From the NCBI GenBank assembly GCA_036426205.1, contig WSYH01001190.1:2874-66873 (forward strand): a DNA stretch of 64,000 bases, written 5' to 3'. The stretch's first letter is position 1. Every line of letters starts with the position of its first letter. The notes under the pieces are model-generated. The model did no database searches. It was not told the DNA's origin and worked only from the letters and a program-made list of their open reading frames with translations. The position numbers and the translations under genes were made by a program. The DNA is from Ascaphus truei. Taxonomy: Eukaryota; Chordata; Amphibia; Anura; Ascaphidae. Below are positions 25,340 through 34,456 of this stretch, in pieces.

Positions 25340-25600
25340 TCCCCTACCTTGGCTTGCAGTGGAGGAGGCGGCGGCAGAGCAGGCAGGAGTGCACGCACAC
25401 TCTAGCACGCAGCAGGCAGGAAAGGAAGTGCCTCAATGCTAGAGCGCGCTGCTACCCTGCGAGGGGGATAACGGGCTCGCGGGGGAGGGTGAGAGCAGGC
25501 TCGCGGGGGCGCAGGAGTGTGGACTCTGGAGGGAGGGGGAGAGTAGAAAGCTGCCGCGGGCCACACAGTGAGTGCAGCTGGGCCGCATATTGTGCAGGCC
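25340..25600. other. CpG-rich block next to the minisatellite
   Basis: High G+C with many CpGs (GGCGGCGGCAGAG, GAGCGCGCTGC, CTCGCGGGGG repeated) in an AT-rich neighbourhood. It could be an unmethylated promoter-like island or the GC-rich end of the same repeat element. The second minisatellite at 53 kb is also followed by such a block. No transcript evidence is visible in the sequence. Confidence 0.45.
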
Positions 25601-25796
25601 TGCTGTACAGCATACAAAAACAAACTAAGCAAACACCTTCAGATAAGCCACCAAGATTCAACCATTTCTCTGGAAGAAATCCTAGCCTAGCCTAGGCATG
25701 AGATTTCAGAACATATTCACACGTTCACACGTTTAGCCACGATTTTACTGGAATTTTGAAAGAGTGCAGAAATTGAAAATTAGCATTGTGAAAAAA

Positions 25797-26235
25797 TCAT
25801 GGCATGGGGCCCAGGGGTTTACATTAGGTTTTTAGGTGTGGGGGGAATAAAATGGCATGCATAGATTTTAGCACATTGCATTACCTGGCAGTATTGCTGG
25901 ATGAGTTTCCTGCAGAAATGGGGGTTTTTCCTGCACTTTGGCTTTGCCCAGCTCCAGACAAGCTCATGGAAAACAGAAATTAGAAAAAAAATTACTACAC
26001 AATGACTATAGTAAATTATAAAATCCTTAGATTTTTTGGGGTTGGGAGAGAAAAGGCATGGCATGGGGTACAGAACTTTACATTAGGTTTTAGTGGTTTT
26101 GGAGGGGGAAATGGCGTGCAGCATTACCTGGCAGTATTGCTGGAAGAGTTTACTGCACTAATTGGGGTGTTTCCTGCGCATTGTCGTTTCCTAGCTTCAG
26201 ACATGCACATGCAAAACAGAAATGGAAAAAAACAG
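25797..26235. repeat. ~258-bp tandem duplication
   Basis: GGCATGGGG at about 25802 and 26060 begins two diverged units. They share TTACATTAGGTTTT, the block CATTACCTGGCAGTATTGCTGGA, a TTCCTGC block and a final ACAGAAAT. Noncoding. Confidence 0.65.
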
Positions 26236-26379
26236 AAAATAAGCATTAAACCATGAAATATTTTAAAAAAAAAAAAAACTTTTTTTTATTATATTAAGAT
26301 CATTTCCTGCGCATCTTTATTTGAAAAATAAAATGTAAACAGTAAATTGTCTACCAAGTTGTTGGACCTCTAGGGAACA

Positions 26380-27160
26380 GCCCTTCTATGCCTCAAAAGG
26401 GCATTGATGATGTCTCACGCTTTTGAAAACAGACATGCTCAAATGGAAATTACGCTTGGCTTCTTCTATAATAATTCTCCTTAAATTCACAGGAAGCCCC
26501 TTCTTTTTCTTACTGCCTTCATAATTCACATTTTGGCTCCACTCCCTGCACATCTCAAAACTGAAGTGGTGTTTTAAAATGTACATGGCAAATTTGTGCG
26601 GCAGTACACTTCATCTTGTCACGTATTTCTCCTGGATGTTCGGCAGGAGGTCGTTCAGTGTGATGTCTGGGAGCTTTACAATCCTGGGAACTGGACCATG
26701 TGCTTCTGGTAGCAGGCGAGTTTAGATGGCCTGGGAAGATGCTTTCCTCCTGCTTTCCTCCTGTTCTCTTACCAGGGTTGTCTTCGGCTGCAACACAAGG
26801 GTATATCCTGGAGACAGAGGGGGTCAGCAGGGGGCCTCCCATGGTGTGCTTGGTGTTGGCACCGTGAACGTCAATTCTAGGGATGGAGCGGGTGCACAGG
26901 GGGGTGTATGTGGTTCCTCCATGTGAAAAAAAGTTGCCCCCAGGTCGCCCTCTTTCTCTTGCATCGGACATACAGGGGCAGGGACACCAAGCAAAGAATA
27001 GAGCCTCGCGATGTTCCTCTCAAGGATCTCAATGCGAAAACACATGCCCCTCTACATCCTCTCCATTCTCTCCAAAAGAAGATTCGTCTTGTTCTCCATT
27101 CGTCCCTGTATTGCTCGGTTGTGTTGCCAGGCATTTCTCAATCACTAAAAACATCCAGCA
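26380..27160 (-). pseudogene. Broken gene with candidate BEN domain, 3' part
   Basis: Minus strand. A heptad-rich stretch (MENKTNLLLERMEKD, then LERNIARLYSLLGVPAP) is followed by proline-rich sequence. Near 26640-26390 comes a block reading DITLNDLLPNIQEKYV, FAMYILKHHFSFEMC, KKKKGLPVNLRRIIIEEAKR. A hydrophobic helix, a basic loop and LPVNLRRIIIEEAK resemble the BEN DNA-binding domain, but the resemblance is by eye only. Stops and frame changes interrupt it (near 26820, 26725 and 26620). Some of these sit next to splice-like AG and GTAAG words, so degraded introns are possible. An inserted element separates it from its 5' part at 28075-28640. Confidence 0.4.
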
Positions 27161-27191
27161 TGCGGATGACCGAGCTGGATCTGGTGCAATT
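27161..27191. repeat. 31-bp direct repeat, left copy (target duplication)
   Basis: Starts ATGCGGATGACCGAGC and ends TGGTGCAAT. The identical 31 bases recur at 28072-28102. The duplicated sequence belongs to the disrupted minus-strand gene. Confidence 0.9.
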
Positions 27192-27414
27192 ATTGTGCTC
27201 TGTGCCATGTTTTAACACTGTTTTCTTTGTTTTAGTATCATCAATCGCGTCATGGTAAACATTGTTGTTGTTAATAAAGTTTAGTGAAAGTTTTTTTATA
27301 TATATGTTTATAATTACCAGTGACGCTTGCCTTTCGGGACTTTAACCCCGCCCCTGTTGCTCTCCCATTGGACAATAGAGCCGACGGCAGAGCCAATGAG
27401 GCATGATCGCGGGG

Positions 27415-27422
27415 TATTTAGA
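27415..27422 (+). promoter_or_regulatory. TATA-like box upstream of hammerhead 1
   Basis: TATTTAGA starts 33 bp before the ribozyme stem I, with CCAAT boxes 20-50 bp further upstream. The spacing would place transcription start at or near the ribozyme. Confidence 0.4.
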
Positions 27423-27447
27423 TTTTACTTGAAACCACTCAAATTCA

Positions 27448-27487
27448 GTCCCTGAAGAAGAAACTTCGGTTTCGAAACGCGTAGGAC
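27448..27487 (+). ncRNA. Hammerhead-ribozyme-like motif 1
   Basis: Stem I is GTCC (27448-27451) paired with GGAC (27484-27487). The core CTGAAGA fits CUGANGA. Stem II is GAAAC and GTTTC closed by a TTCG tetraloop, then the core GAAA, then CGCGTA with cleavage expected after GTA. Stem III is reduced to about two pairs, as reported for PLE hammerheads, which are thought to act as dimers. One extra A lies between the core and stem II, as in the other local motifs. Confidence 0.75.
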
Positions 27488-28071
27488 ATTCTGGACAAGT
27501 GCTCTATCCTTCTATTAGCACCCTACTGCGCGAGTTGTTCGAGTCTGAACGGCGCCGAATCCCCGTGATGACGTCATCAACCAGGAAGTGCTCCACACGG
27601 AGGATAGTGCCAGCGCCCACCTGATGCCCAGATTCGCTTTGCTGAAGCACTGCAAGGATCAGCAGTTCCTGTTCTACTTGTGCTCGAGGGAGCAAGAACC
27701 AGCAGAGGTTGTGCACCTACCCCAATAGGACCCTGCACCAGTGGGACCAGCGTTTCCACCCCTGTGAGGACACCTAATCCGGTTTCCGGAGGCGTTGGGT
27801 AACATATCCCGAAACTGCTTGTTATTACTGCAATTGATGTACGCACATTACTCACCTATGTATTGTTTATGTAAAAAATATCTTTAATGCACTATGAGCG
27901 TTGTGCGCTGTGTCTTTTTTGTATTTATCTGTTAGCTTTAGGGGGTCCCTGAGCCCCCCCTCCATCGCAGCTGCAGACGCTCCATTTAAGTTAAGTTATT
28001 CAATTCACTTTTTTGTCACTATCAACCACGTCACGTTTTAGTAGCTGCGCACTTTATTTCTTTTCTCACTT

Positions 28072-28640
28072 ATGCGGATGACCGAGCTGGATCTGGTGCA
28101 ATGTGTGATGGTGTAATCTGGTTGGGCATCTACGTGGCTGGGTGATGGGCGAGGTGAGAGGGGGGTGTCTGGAAGAGCACCGGTGTGGCTAGGTGATGGG
28201 CGAGGTGAGAGGGGGGTGTCTGGAAGAGCACCGGTGTGACTAGGTGATGGGCGAGGTGAGTGGGGGGTTTCAAGTCAGGAATCAATGTGCAAAGGGTAAG
28301 AGCGGGTGGCATCCTGGACATCGGTAGCACTGGGTGATGGAAGGGAAAAGCGTTGGACATCCGATTTGGTTTCTGTGGGTGCAGGGGCACTTGAGCGGCC
28401 CGGCCAAATATCCTCATCTATGAATTTGGCAATTTTCCTCTTTTGATACAAAGGGCCAGGGTTCTTTGTCTTGGGAGTCTTCGGAGCCTTCGGAACCTTT
28501 GGTACCTTTACTTTAGGCACCTTTATCTTTTGGCTGGGAGGGCATGGAAACAGCTGCCGCCGTTTGCTTTCTCTTGCCCAGGACTGCAGCAGTAAGTTGG
28601 TTCTTGTGTCCGTAGAATCTGGGGCGATCCATGGAAGAAG
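28072..28640 (-). pseudogene. Broken gene with candidate BEN domain, 5' part
   Basis: Minus strand. A start at 28632 opens MDRPRFYGHKNQLTAAVLG and then a lysine-rich segment. A frameshift near 28530 leads to a run of KVPK/KTPK words and a region ending at about 28280. Next comes a 51-bp tandem repeat (28141-28295), which encodes a 17-residue unit beginning LAHHLATPVLFQTPP. The 31-bp duplication created by the insertion lies at 28072-28102. Function is not recognised; it is probably transposon-associated. Confidence 0.4.
28141..28295. repeat. 51-bp tandem repeat, about 2.5 units
   Basis: GGTGATGGGCGAGGTGAG starts at 28141, 28192 and 28243. The 51-bp period is a multiple of three, so on the minus strand it gives an in-frame 17-residue repeat in the broken gene. 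Confidence 0.85.
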
Positions 28641-28859
28641 ATGAAAGAAGGCACAATACAGTATCTGGACAAGAGTTTGCACAGATAGAGATCAGCGTGT
28701 GAGAGGCTATGCAATTTGTATCACCTTTATACACAGTGTCCCTGACGTCATTTGTTGGCTGGCGTGCACACGAAGAACAGGTGTTAAAAGTGGGCATATA
28801 CTTTACCTGTAGATGTCCATTATAAATACACATCGAATATACATTCTTGTGTGCTTTAT

Positions 28860-29950
28860 TTTATTTCAAAAGCAGCGATGCCCAGAATAGTTTTTTTCCA
28901 AGGATCTCAGCATGAGAATACTGGTTATGTACAAGAAAGGCCACGTAATTATGCAGATCAAATGCTGGTTACTTAGTTCGGTCATCAAGTTAGCACATAG
29001 CACTTTCTGCTATCATGCCCATGGACAGGCTAAAGGTGTAAACAGAACTCACCAAATCACAACAGAGTAAGTATTGTACTGCATTTCACATCTAATTATT
29101 TTTTTTGTGACATAAGCAAGTTTTTTCCCCTTTTGTCTATGTAATTCGTTTTGGGACAAAAAAAAAAAAGATACATTTTAGGAAAAAAAAAATCTTTTTA
29201 AAATGTCATTGTCACGGTAGACCAGGTCTTTTAACACATTTATATTTTAAGGGATCAGTCAAATGACAAAACAAGGCAGTGAAATAAAATGAGGTGTATT
29301 TGGATAAGACCTCGGAAACACAGAAATACAAAATACAGAAAATATATACACTTACTGGTCTCTGGGGGTTGAGCCCTTTCCTAGTTGCAGGGCGCCTGTT
29401 TCAGTAAAAGGCATTACCCTGTCCGCTCCAGTTGGTTCAAGCCTGCTGGCTGAGCTTCTCCATTCTTCTCTGCCGGTATGGATAGGTCTTTCACCCAGAA
29501 GCACCTTTGAGAAGCCCGCCAGCAGCTGCTTGTCTCTTCAAATCTCCAGGAGAAAAAGAGAGTTATCTGCTACACTGCTCTCCCTTATATAGGTCTTGAT
29601 CCCTATCTAATACATTGAGGGGCTGGCAGCCAATTAGAGCATGGATTGTGGTTGTGCAGTCAATAATAGGAAGGGAAATTTCAAAACTTGCCAATGGAAA
29701 TCGTGTGTATGATTTTTAAATCCAGGAACCGTTTCCCTGGCTAGCCCCATACCCCCTGTGTTCCCGGCTCCCCTGTGTCTAGGTGAAACAAAGGCCTGCC
29801 ATCTCACCATGTTGCAATTAACACAGGGAATCCATATACTTGGGCCGGAGCATTGAAATGCTAATTCACATCTGGCTGCCATTTGTCCTGTATGCAGTTC
29901 AGCTCACAGCACAAACATAAAATGCACTGTAGTTTTGAAACACTTTAAAA
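28860..29950. other. Noncoding DNA
   Basis: No gene was recognised. 29214-29640 starts TGTCACGG and has LTR-like features on the minus strand (CCTATATAAGGGAGAGCA), but no second copy is present in the window. Confidence 0.4.
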
Positions 29951-29953
29951 CTA

Positions 29954-30314
29954 CACTGGCGACACACTTTATTGCAGTGTGGCCAGTACCGCAAGCCGGG
30001 AGATTTCCCGGCTTGCAAGTGGCAGCCCCTCGGCGTGCCGCGAGTCTCCGATGCGCGGTCACGCGTCATCGGGTGCCTGCGCCCCCTGCACGCACGTCCA
30101 GGGCTCCCCGATGGAGCCCTGGTGTCCCGCGATGTGGGGGATGGCGGCAGGGGGGTTCCGGGGGACCCGGCGGACCCGGAGAGGAGAGGGGGAAGCCGCG
30201 ATCTGCGGGCCTCTCCTCCGCTGCTTCGGCGCGCGCCCGGCACCCTCCGGCGCACGCCAGGTAACTGCTGCGGCCGAGAACGGGCAAATGCTCGAATAAA
30301 CTCGGCCGCAGCAG
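29954..30314 (+). mobile_element. MITE of the CTGCTGCGGCC family, copy 1 (361 bp)
   Basis: TA flanks both ends (29952-29953 and 30315-30316). The left end is CACTGGCGACACACTTTAT. The right end is ATAAACTCGGCCGCAGCAG, and its last 56 bases form a hairpin (CTGCTGCGGCCGAG with its complement, 22-base loop). A second hairpin near the left end is GCAAGCCGGGAGATTTCCCG. It is about 85% identical by eye to the inverted copy at 62708-63067. The TA flanks suggest the Tc1/mariner superfamily. It is CpG-rich, unlike its neighbours. Confidence 0.75.
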
Positions 30315-30325
30315 TAACATTTGGT

Positions 30326-30560
30326 CCCTAGAGCTTGCACTCTACAATTTGGACCTAAAATGTGGGGTTTGTGAACTGGGGCTCTAAAACCTGTTCTAGG
30401 ACACCAGCCCCTACACCCAATACATTAACAAAAAACATTTCATACCTAGAGCTGACACTCTGAAACTGGGATCTGCGAACTGGGGTTCTAAAACCTGTGT
30501 TAGCATACAAGCCTTCTAGACCCAGCTCTAATACCTTGCTGGCAGGCAACACAGGTTAAC
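30326..30560. repeat. ~118-bp tandem duplication
   Basis: CCTAGAGCT at 30327 and 30445 starts two units sharing a GAACTGGGG block followed by CTAAAACCTG, then a pyrimidine-rich end. Noncoding. Confidence 0.6.
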
Positions 30561-30719
30561 CCTGTTTTCCCCTAAATATCCCCCTTTTCCCTCATGCTCC
30601 AGAAGTCTCTGCCCTGCAGCTATTTCTCATAAGGACATCAAGAGAAATGGGGACACCACTTCCCTCAGCGACACTACTCAGACTAGATCAGGCACAAATG
30701 CAATATTGAGACGTATATA

Positions 30720-30944
30720 CTGTCGCGGCCCCTCCTATCCTCCGACATACCCGGAAAAATGCGGGGATGTTATCCAACTCTCACGGGCCTTCTCCGCGCG
30801 GCCCGAAATCAGCTGATAGCGCTAGACAATGAAAGCGCTTAGCGCTAAACAATAGAAATGCCCGCAGGCGCCCAAAACGGACGAAAACGGCCCGTATCAT
30901 CCCGCGGGGAAAAGGCCGCAGGAGAATAAAGGCGGCCGCCACTG
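30720..30944 (+). mobile_element. MITE of the CTGTCGCGGYC family, copy 1 (225 bp)
   Basis: TA at both flanks. It begins CTGTCGCGGCCCCTCC and ends GGAGAATAAAGGCGGCCGCCACTG read in two parts, so the termini are CTG and (reverse complement) CAG. A relative lies at 48629-48862 with the same ends. The interior is CpG-rich with no coding sequence. Excision of such an element would leave TACAGTA or TACTGTA. Confidence 0.7.
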
Positions 30945-31146
30945 TACAACGCAATGTAAGAGAAATCCCACGTAGCCACACACTATAATACAGTGGTATC
31001 CGGCCCCCAATAACCTCTTCACTGAGGAACCCTTTGCAAGAAGAAACCGGAACAAATCAATGCATGATTCACTGTTGGTGTGTGGGATCCTGGTGGTGTC
31101 GGCATGATCCTACCGAGGTGCTTGCAGAAACAAATGAGAAGAAATT

Positions 31147-31342
31147 AGAGAAGAAGGCGGTGAAGCTGCCTACGTCAGTGAAACAGACCGGGACTCCTCT
31201 GGATCAGCAAACTATACATTTATTGGCACATTAAGTTTAATTAATGATTAATAATGAATGTGCCAATAAATTTATAGTTTGCTGATCAAGAGGAGTCCCG
31301 GTCTGTTTCACTGATGTAGGCAGCTGCACCGCCTTCTTCTCT
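31147..31342. repeat. Fold-back repeat with 86-bp arms
   Basis: The left arm 31147-31232 (GAGAAGAAGGCGG to GGCACATTAA) is nearly the exact reverse complement of 31257-31342. The 24-bp AT-rich spacer contains TTAATTAATGATTAATAATG. The two arms differ at only a few positions. Confidence 0.85.
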
Positions 31343-31750
31343 CCATTTATTTCTCATAAGGGGCTACCCATAAGAGGCAACCAACTTATAAGCTTGCACA
31401 GGCAGCTACAGGATCATGAGTCAAAGGGAATATGGAACAGAATGCATTAACTGACCCACTGGCTTACATAGTTAACCCCATATACACTGTTCCTAGCTTA
31501 TAACCATATGGGGGACAGTATAAGGGGAACAGAGTTACCGAATATACATGGTGTTACCTTACTGGACCCAAGAGCTAACCCTCTTGGTCCATTACCCACA
31601 GTCTCTAGAGGCCACTGGTCGCGCTTTACTTTATTAATGAAGGCCTGCTACTTCTGACTGTCACAGTCATTACCAATTTGTACTGTACTGTGAATGATTA
31701 ATCCATTGCAATCTTGTCAATCATTCTAATTTTCTTTGAACTGTAGGTAA

Positions 31751-33180
31751 GCGAAGCAGAAGGTGGATGAAATCAGCAATGCTAATGATGAGCAGTGTGC
31801 AGCAATGGTCAAGATGGTTCTGGAGAAGAGTCATAATATGACAATATCTGAAACCAGCATCAGAAGAGTGAGATATCAATTGGGCTGGACATATGGACGT
31901 GTCCAGCAATGTTTTTTTACTGTAACATAATAAAAAAGTATGTTCTTGGAAGTGTAATGTTGTTTCTTACAGCACTATACAGTGCTATACCCACTGTGGT
32001 GTAGATCCTAGAGCACACAACCGGTAGCATGTTTATTGTAATGCAGTGCTGTTTTGTACAGTACAGCTAAAGTGTTGTATGCAAAAGTGTGGTTTTACTG
32101 TATAGTACCTGTAAAATTATTTCTTGTCATTACAGAATTTATCTTATGATAAGGGAGCCCAATAAGATAAGAAGAGTCGACGAAGCACGTGAATGGATCG
32201 ATAGTGTTGAAACTTTTCAGATGGAATATTTTCTGATGAGACAACTGTCACCCTAGAAAGATATGCCACCTTTGCCTTCTGCAAAAATATCGTTCAGCCC
32301 TGAAACCGCAGCAAGGAACCCACTCAAGATCCATGTGTGGAGCGCAATCTCTAGACTTAGACCAGGATCCATAATACTATTTGAAGTTACAGTAAGGCAC
32401 AAAGTCACATGCTGTACTGTAATGCACTGTAGTAGTGTTCTGTATGCCATAATGTACATTCTTTTCATAATTTTTTCTTGTCTGGTCCAGGAATCACGGA
32501 TAAATTGTTTTTCCAAGAGCACCTTATCGTACGTATTATTAAATGCATTAGGCATGATTTCCCATCTGGTCATTGATTCTTCCAGGACAATGACACAAAA
32601 CATAGCGCCTCTGTTGTCTATATTCTTGCAAACAGTATCAACTGGGTGAGAACCCCACCTGTGTAAGTGCTGAATTGTTACTGTTTCTCTTTGTTTTCAA
32701 CTGTATTGATCATTGCTATTAATTCGCCATTTTTTTTACCTAACCTTGCAAATCACCTGACTTGAACCTCATAGAACTGGTGTGGCATAAGATGAAAAAT
32801 CATCTAAGAAAGTTTGTCAAAACAACCAACAAGCAGGAACTTGCACAGGACATAAAAAGTTTCTGAAGTGACACACTTACTGTACAAAGACGCAACAACT
32901 ACATTAATCATATTAGAGGTGTTTTGCCAGTTCTCTTAGAGTGTAATGGGAATGCAACTGGCATATTGCGAGGTACAGGTAAGTATAGACAGACAGAAAG
33001 CAGAAGGTAGGTACAGAACAAGTTAAGTTTTCCCTCTTTTTGTGGAGTTTTGATATACAGTATACCTTACAGTGAAGTTAATGTTACGTAATCATTCAAT
33101 ATCTACAGTAATTCTCACCTTTTCCTTAATTTTCTTTAAAAGAATAGTAATGTACTGTACAATATGTAGATGAAGAGCCC
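31751..33180 (+). pseudogene. Tc1-like transposase interrupted by intron-like gaps
   Basis: Four homologous blocks in order. 31751-31915 (TISETSIRRVRYQLGW, helix-turn-helix region). About 32140-32392 (IREPNKIRRVDEAREW, then FSDETTVTLERYATFAF with the first catalytic D, then PLKIHVWSAISR). 32492-32660 (FFQDNDTKHSA with the second D). 32777-32975 (SPDLNLIELVWHKMKNHLRK with the catalytic E, then NGNATGI). The gaps between blocks are 80-220 bp. Donor-like sites are GTAAGG at 32391, GTAAGT at 32661 and CAGGTAAGT at 32977; CAG acceptors precede blocks 2 and 3. Internal frameshifts (near 32210 and 32300) and stops make this copy non-functional. Confidence 0.75.
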
Positions 33181-33720
33181 GAGTGAACAGGCTATGGAAA
33201 GCACTGCAAAGTCTGCGAAGAAAATGGGAATGCCAGCAAAAAAGGTAGGTTTCATTTTTGTACAGGGATCCTTCTCAACATTGCTGTTAAGTACAAAAAA
33301 CTCCTCTTAAGTGTTTCGTGCCACAGGCGTTTTATCAAAGAGTGATTTACCTTAGTAAGCGACTACTGTATATTTATGAGCTGAGGAAGTACCCGTCACA
33401 TCACCGCTGCTACTCACGGGCCAATGGGAAGCATCCACTGCCACAGCTCGGGTGAGAGCAATGAGTCAGATGACAACAAAGAAGGAAACACAGACACTTC
33501 CCCAGCCCACCGCAAAATCATTACTTCCAAAAGGCATTATTTGGTTAAAAAAGTGCTAACCGCTTGAATACAGTTGAAATTAAAATAAAGAAATATTACT
33601 TGAAAGTAACTAATGAAAATGTGATAAAAGCAAATATATACCAAACACAAGAATACTGTATAATAATAATAAAATGAATACCATATATCACAAGTATATC
33701 ATATAATATCTGCAACCCAT
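33180..33720 (-). mobile_element. PLE terminal-unit remnant carrying hammerhead 5
   Basis: The reverse complement aligns along most of its length with 48866-49780 (for example CAAGCGGTTAACACT against the complement of AGTGCTAACCGCTTG). It contains a hammerhead-like motif and a TATA-like element in the same order as the other copies. It lies just upstream of, and opposite to, the PLE coding fragment at 33735. Confidence 0.65.
33304..33343 (-). ncRNA. Hammerhead-ribozyme-like motif 5 (variant core, degraded)
   Basis: Minus strand. Stem I is CTCT/AGAG and the core TTGATAA replaces CTGANGA. Stem II is about three pairs (GCC/GGC), followed by GAAA and CACTTA before AGAG. A TAAATATA box lies about 33 bp upstream on the same strand. 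The core change is the same as in motif 4. Confidence 0.5.
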
Positions 33721-33734
33721 GCTGGCAGAGGATG

Positions 33735-34330
33735 TGACATTAAAAGAAATCTTTCCCAAACCTCCCATTCTTGCGTTCCGGCAACCACCAAACCTCAAAC
33801 AGAAATGAGTCAACAGAAAACTTCACAATGAACTTAAAGAAACTGATAATTGCACAAAACCATGCAACAACAAACACTGCAAACTCTGCAAACATATATG
33901 CCAAGATCCCACAGCCAGTCACAACCATGGAACTCTCAATGTTAAAGGATCACACTGCTGCACATCCAGAAACATGGTGTATATGATTCAGTGCAACAAA
34001 TGTGATCAAGGTTGCTACATTGAGGAAACCAGCCAAAAACTACAAGGCAGAATGAATATGCACAGACACTCCATACTCCATCACGAAGAAGGAAGACACT
34101 GCTCACCATTGGGACATCATTTCTCACAACCAGATCATTCCATAAATGATTTAAAAATTAAAATCCTCAATGGAATGTTTAAACTCACCCAAGAACAGAA
34201 AACATTTGAACTCAGAATGATAAGACTTTTTGACACCAAAACCAAAGGACTTAATGCGGATATGGGGTTTCTCACATCCTATCAAAATTGTTTGGAATTA
34301 TCCTGCATGCCTCTATTCTTATCCACACTT
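33735..34330 (+). pseudogene. Penelope-like element, linker and GIY-YIG endonuclease fragment
   Basis: One frame reads FPKPPILAFRQPPNLKQK, a stop, then CNNKHCKLCKHICQ (the cysteine-rich segment that precedes the PLE endonuclease). NMVYMIQCNKCDQGCYIEET follows, corresponding to the GIY-YIG core YVIYLIEC-YIGKT, and ends with FELRMIRLFDT. The YIG motif is changed to YIE, so the nuclease is inactivated or divergent. The RT domain is missing. Confidence 0.8.
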
Positions 34331-34456
34331 TCTCCCCCCCCACCCCCAGCGTCCCCCCTCCTCCATACCTTTTCCCTGTCACCCTCGCCTGGATTCAAAC
34401 ACTTTTAACAGCGTACAGTACCTTATCTACAGTACATATCGGTTTTGTTTTTTGAT

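Larger units (their letters stand above)
27192..28071 (+). mobile_element. 880-bp ribozyme-bearing insertion, probably a solitary PLE terminal unit
   Basis: Bounded by perfect 31-bp direct repeats. The interior has no coding region. It has a promoter-like stretch with inverted and direct CCAAT boxes (CCCATTGG near 27364, GCCAATGA near 27392), a TATTTAGA at 27415 and a hammerhead-like motif at 27448-27487. The same TATA-then-ribozyme order is seen beside PLE reading frames elsewhere in the window. I therefore infer a terminal repeat unit (pLTR) of a Penelope-like element or a non-autonomous derivative. It disrupts the candidate BEN-domain gene. Confidence 0.65.

Noticed and set aside
24860..25405. 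181-codon open frame on plus and 80-codon on minus
   Set aside because: Low-complexity translations of the CA-rich minisatellite and pyrimidine tract.
29214..29640. Possible solo LTR on minus (CCTATATAAGGGAGAGCA, end at GTGACA)
   Set aside because: Composition is suggestive, but the far end and a target duplication could not be located.
29935..30331. Overlapping 100-120 codon frames around the GC-rich MITE
   Set aside because: Present on both strands and in both MITE copies (also 62692-63086) because the element is CpG-rich and stop-poor.
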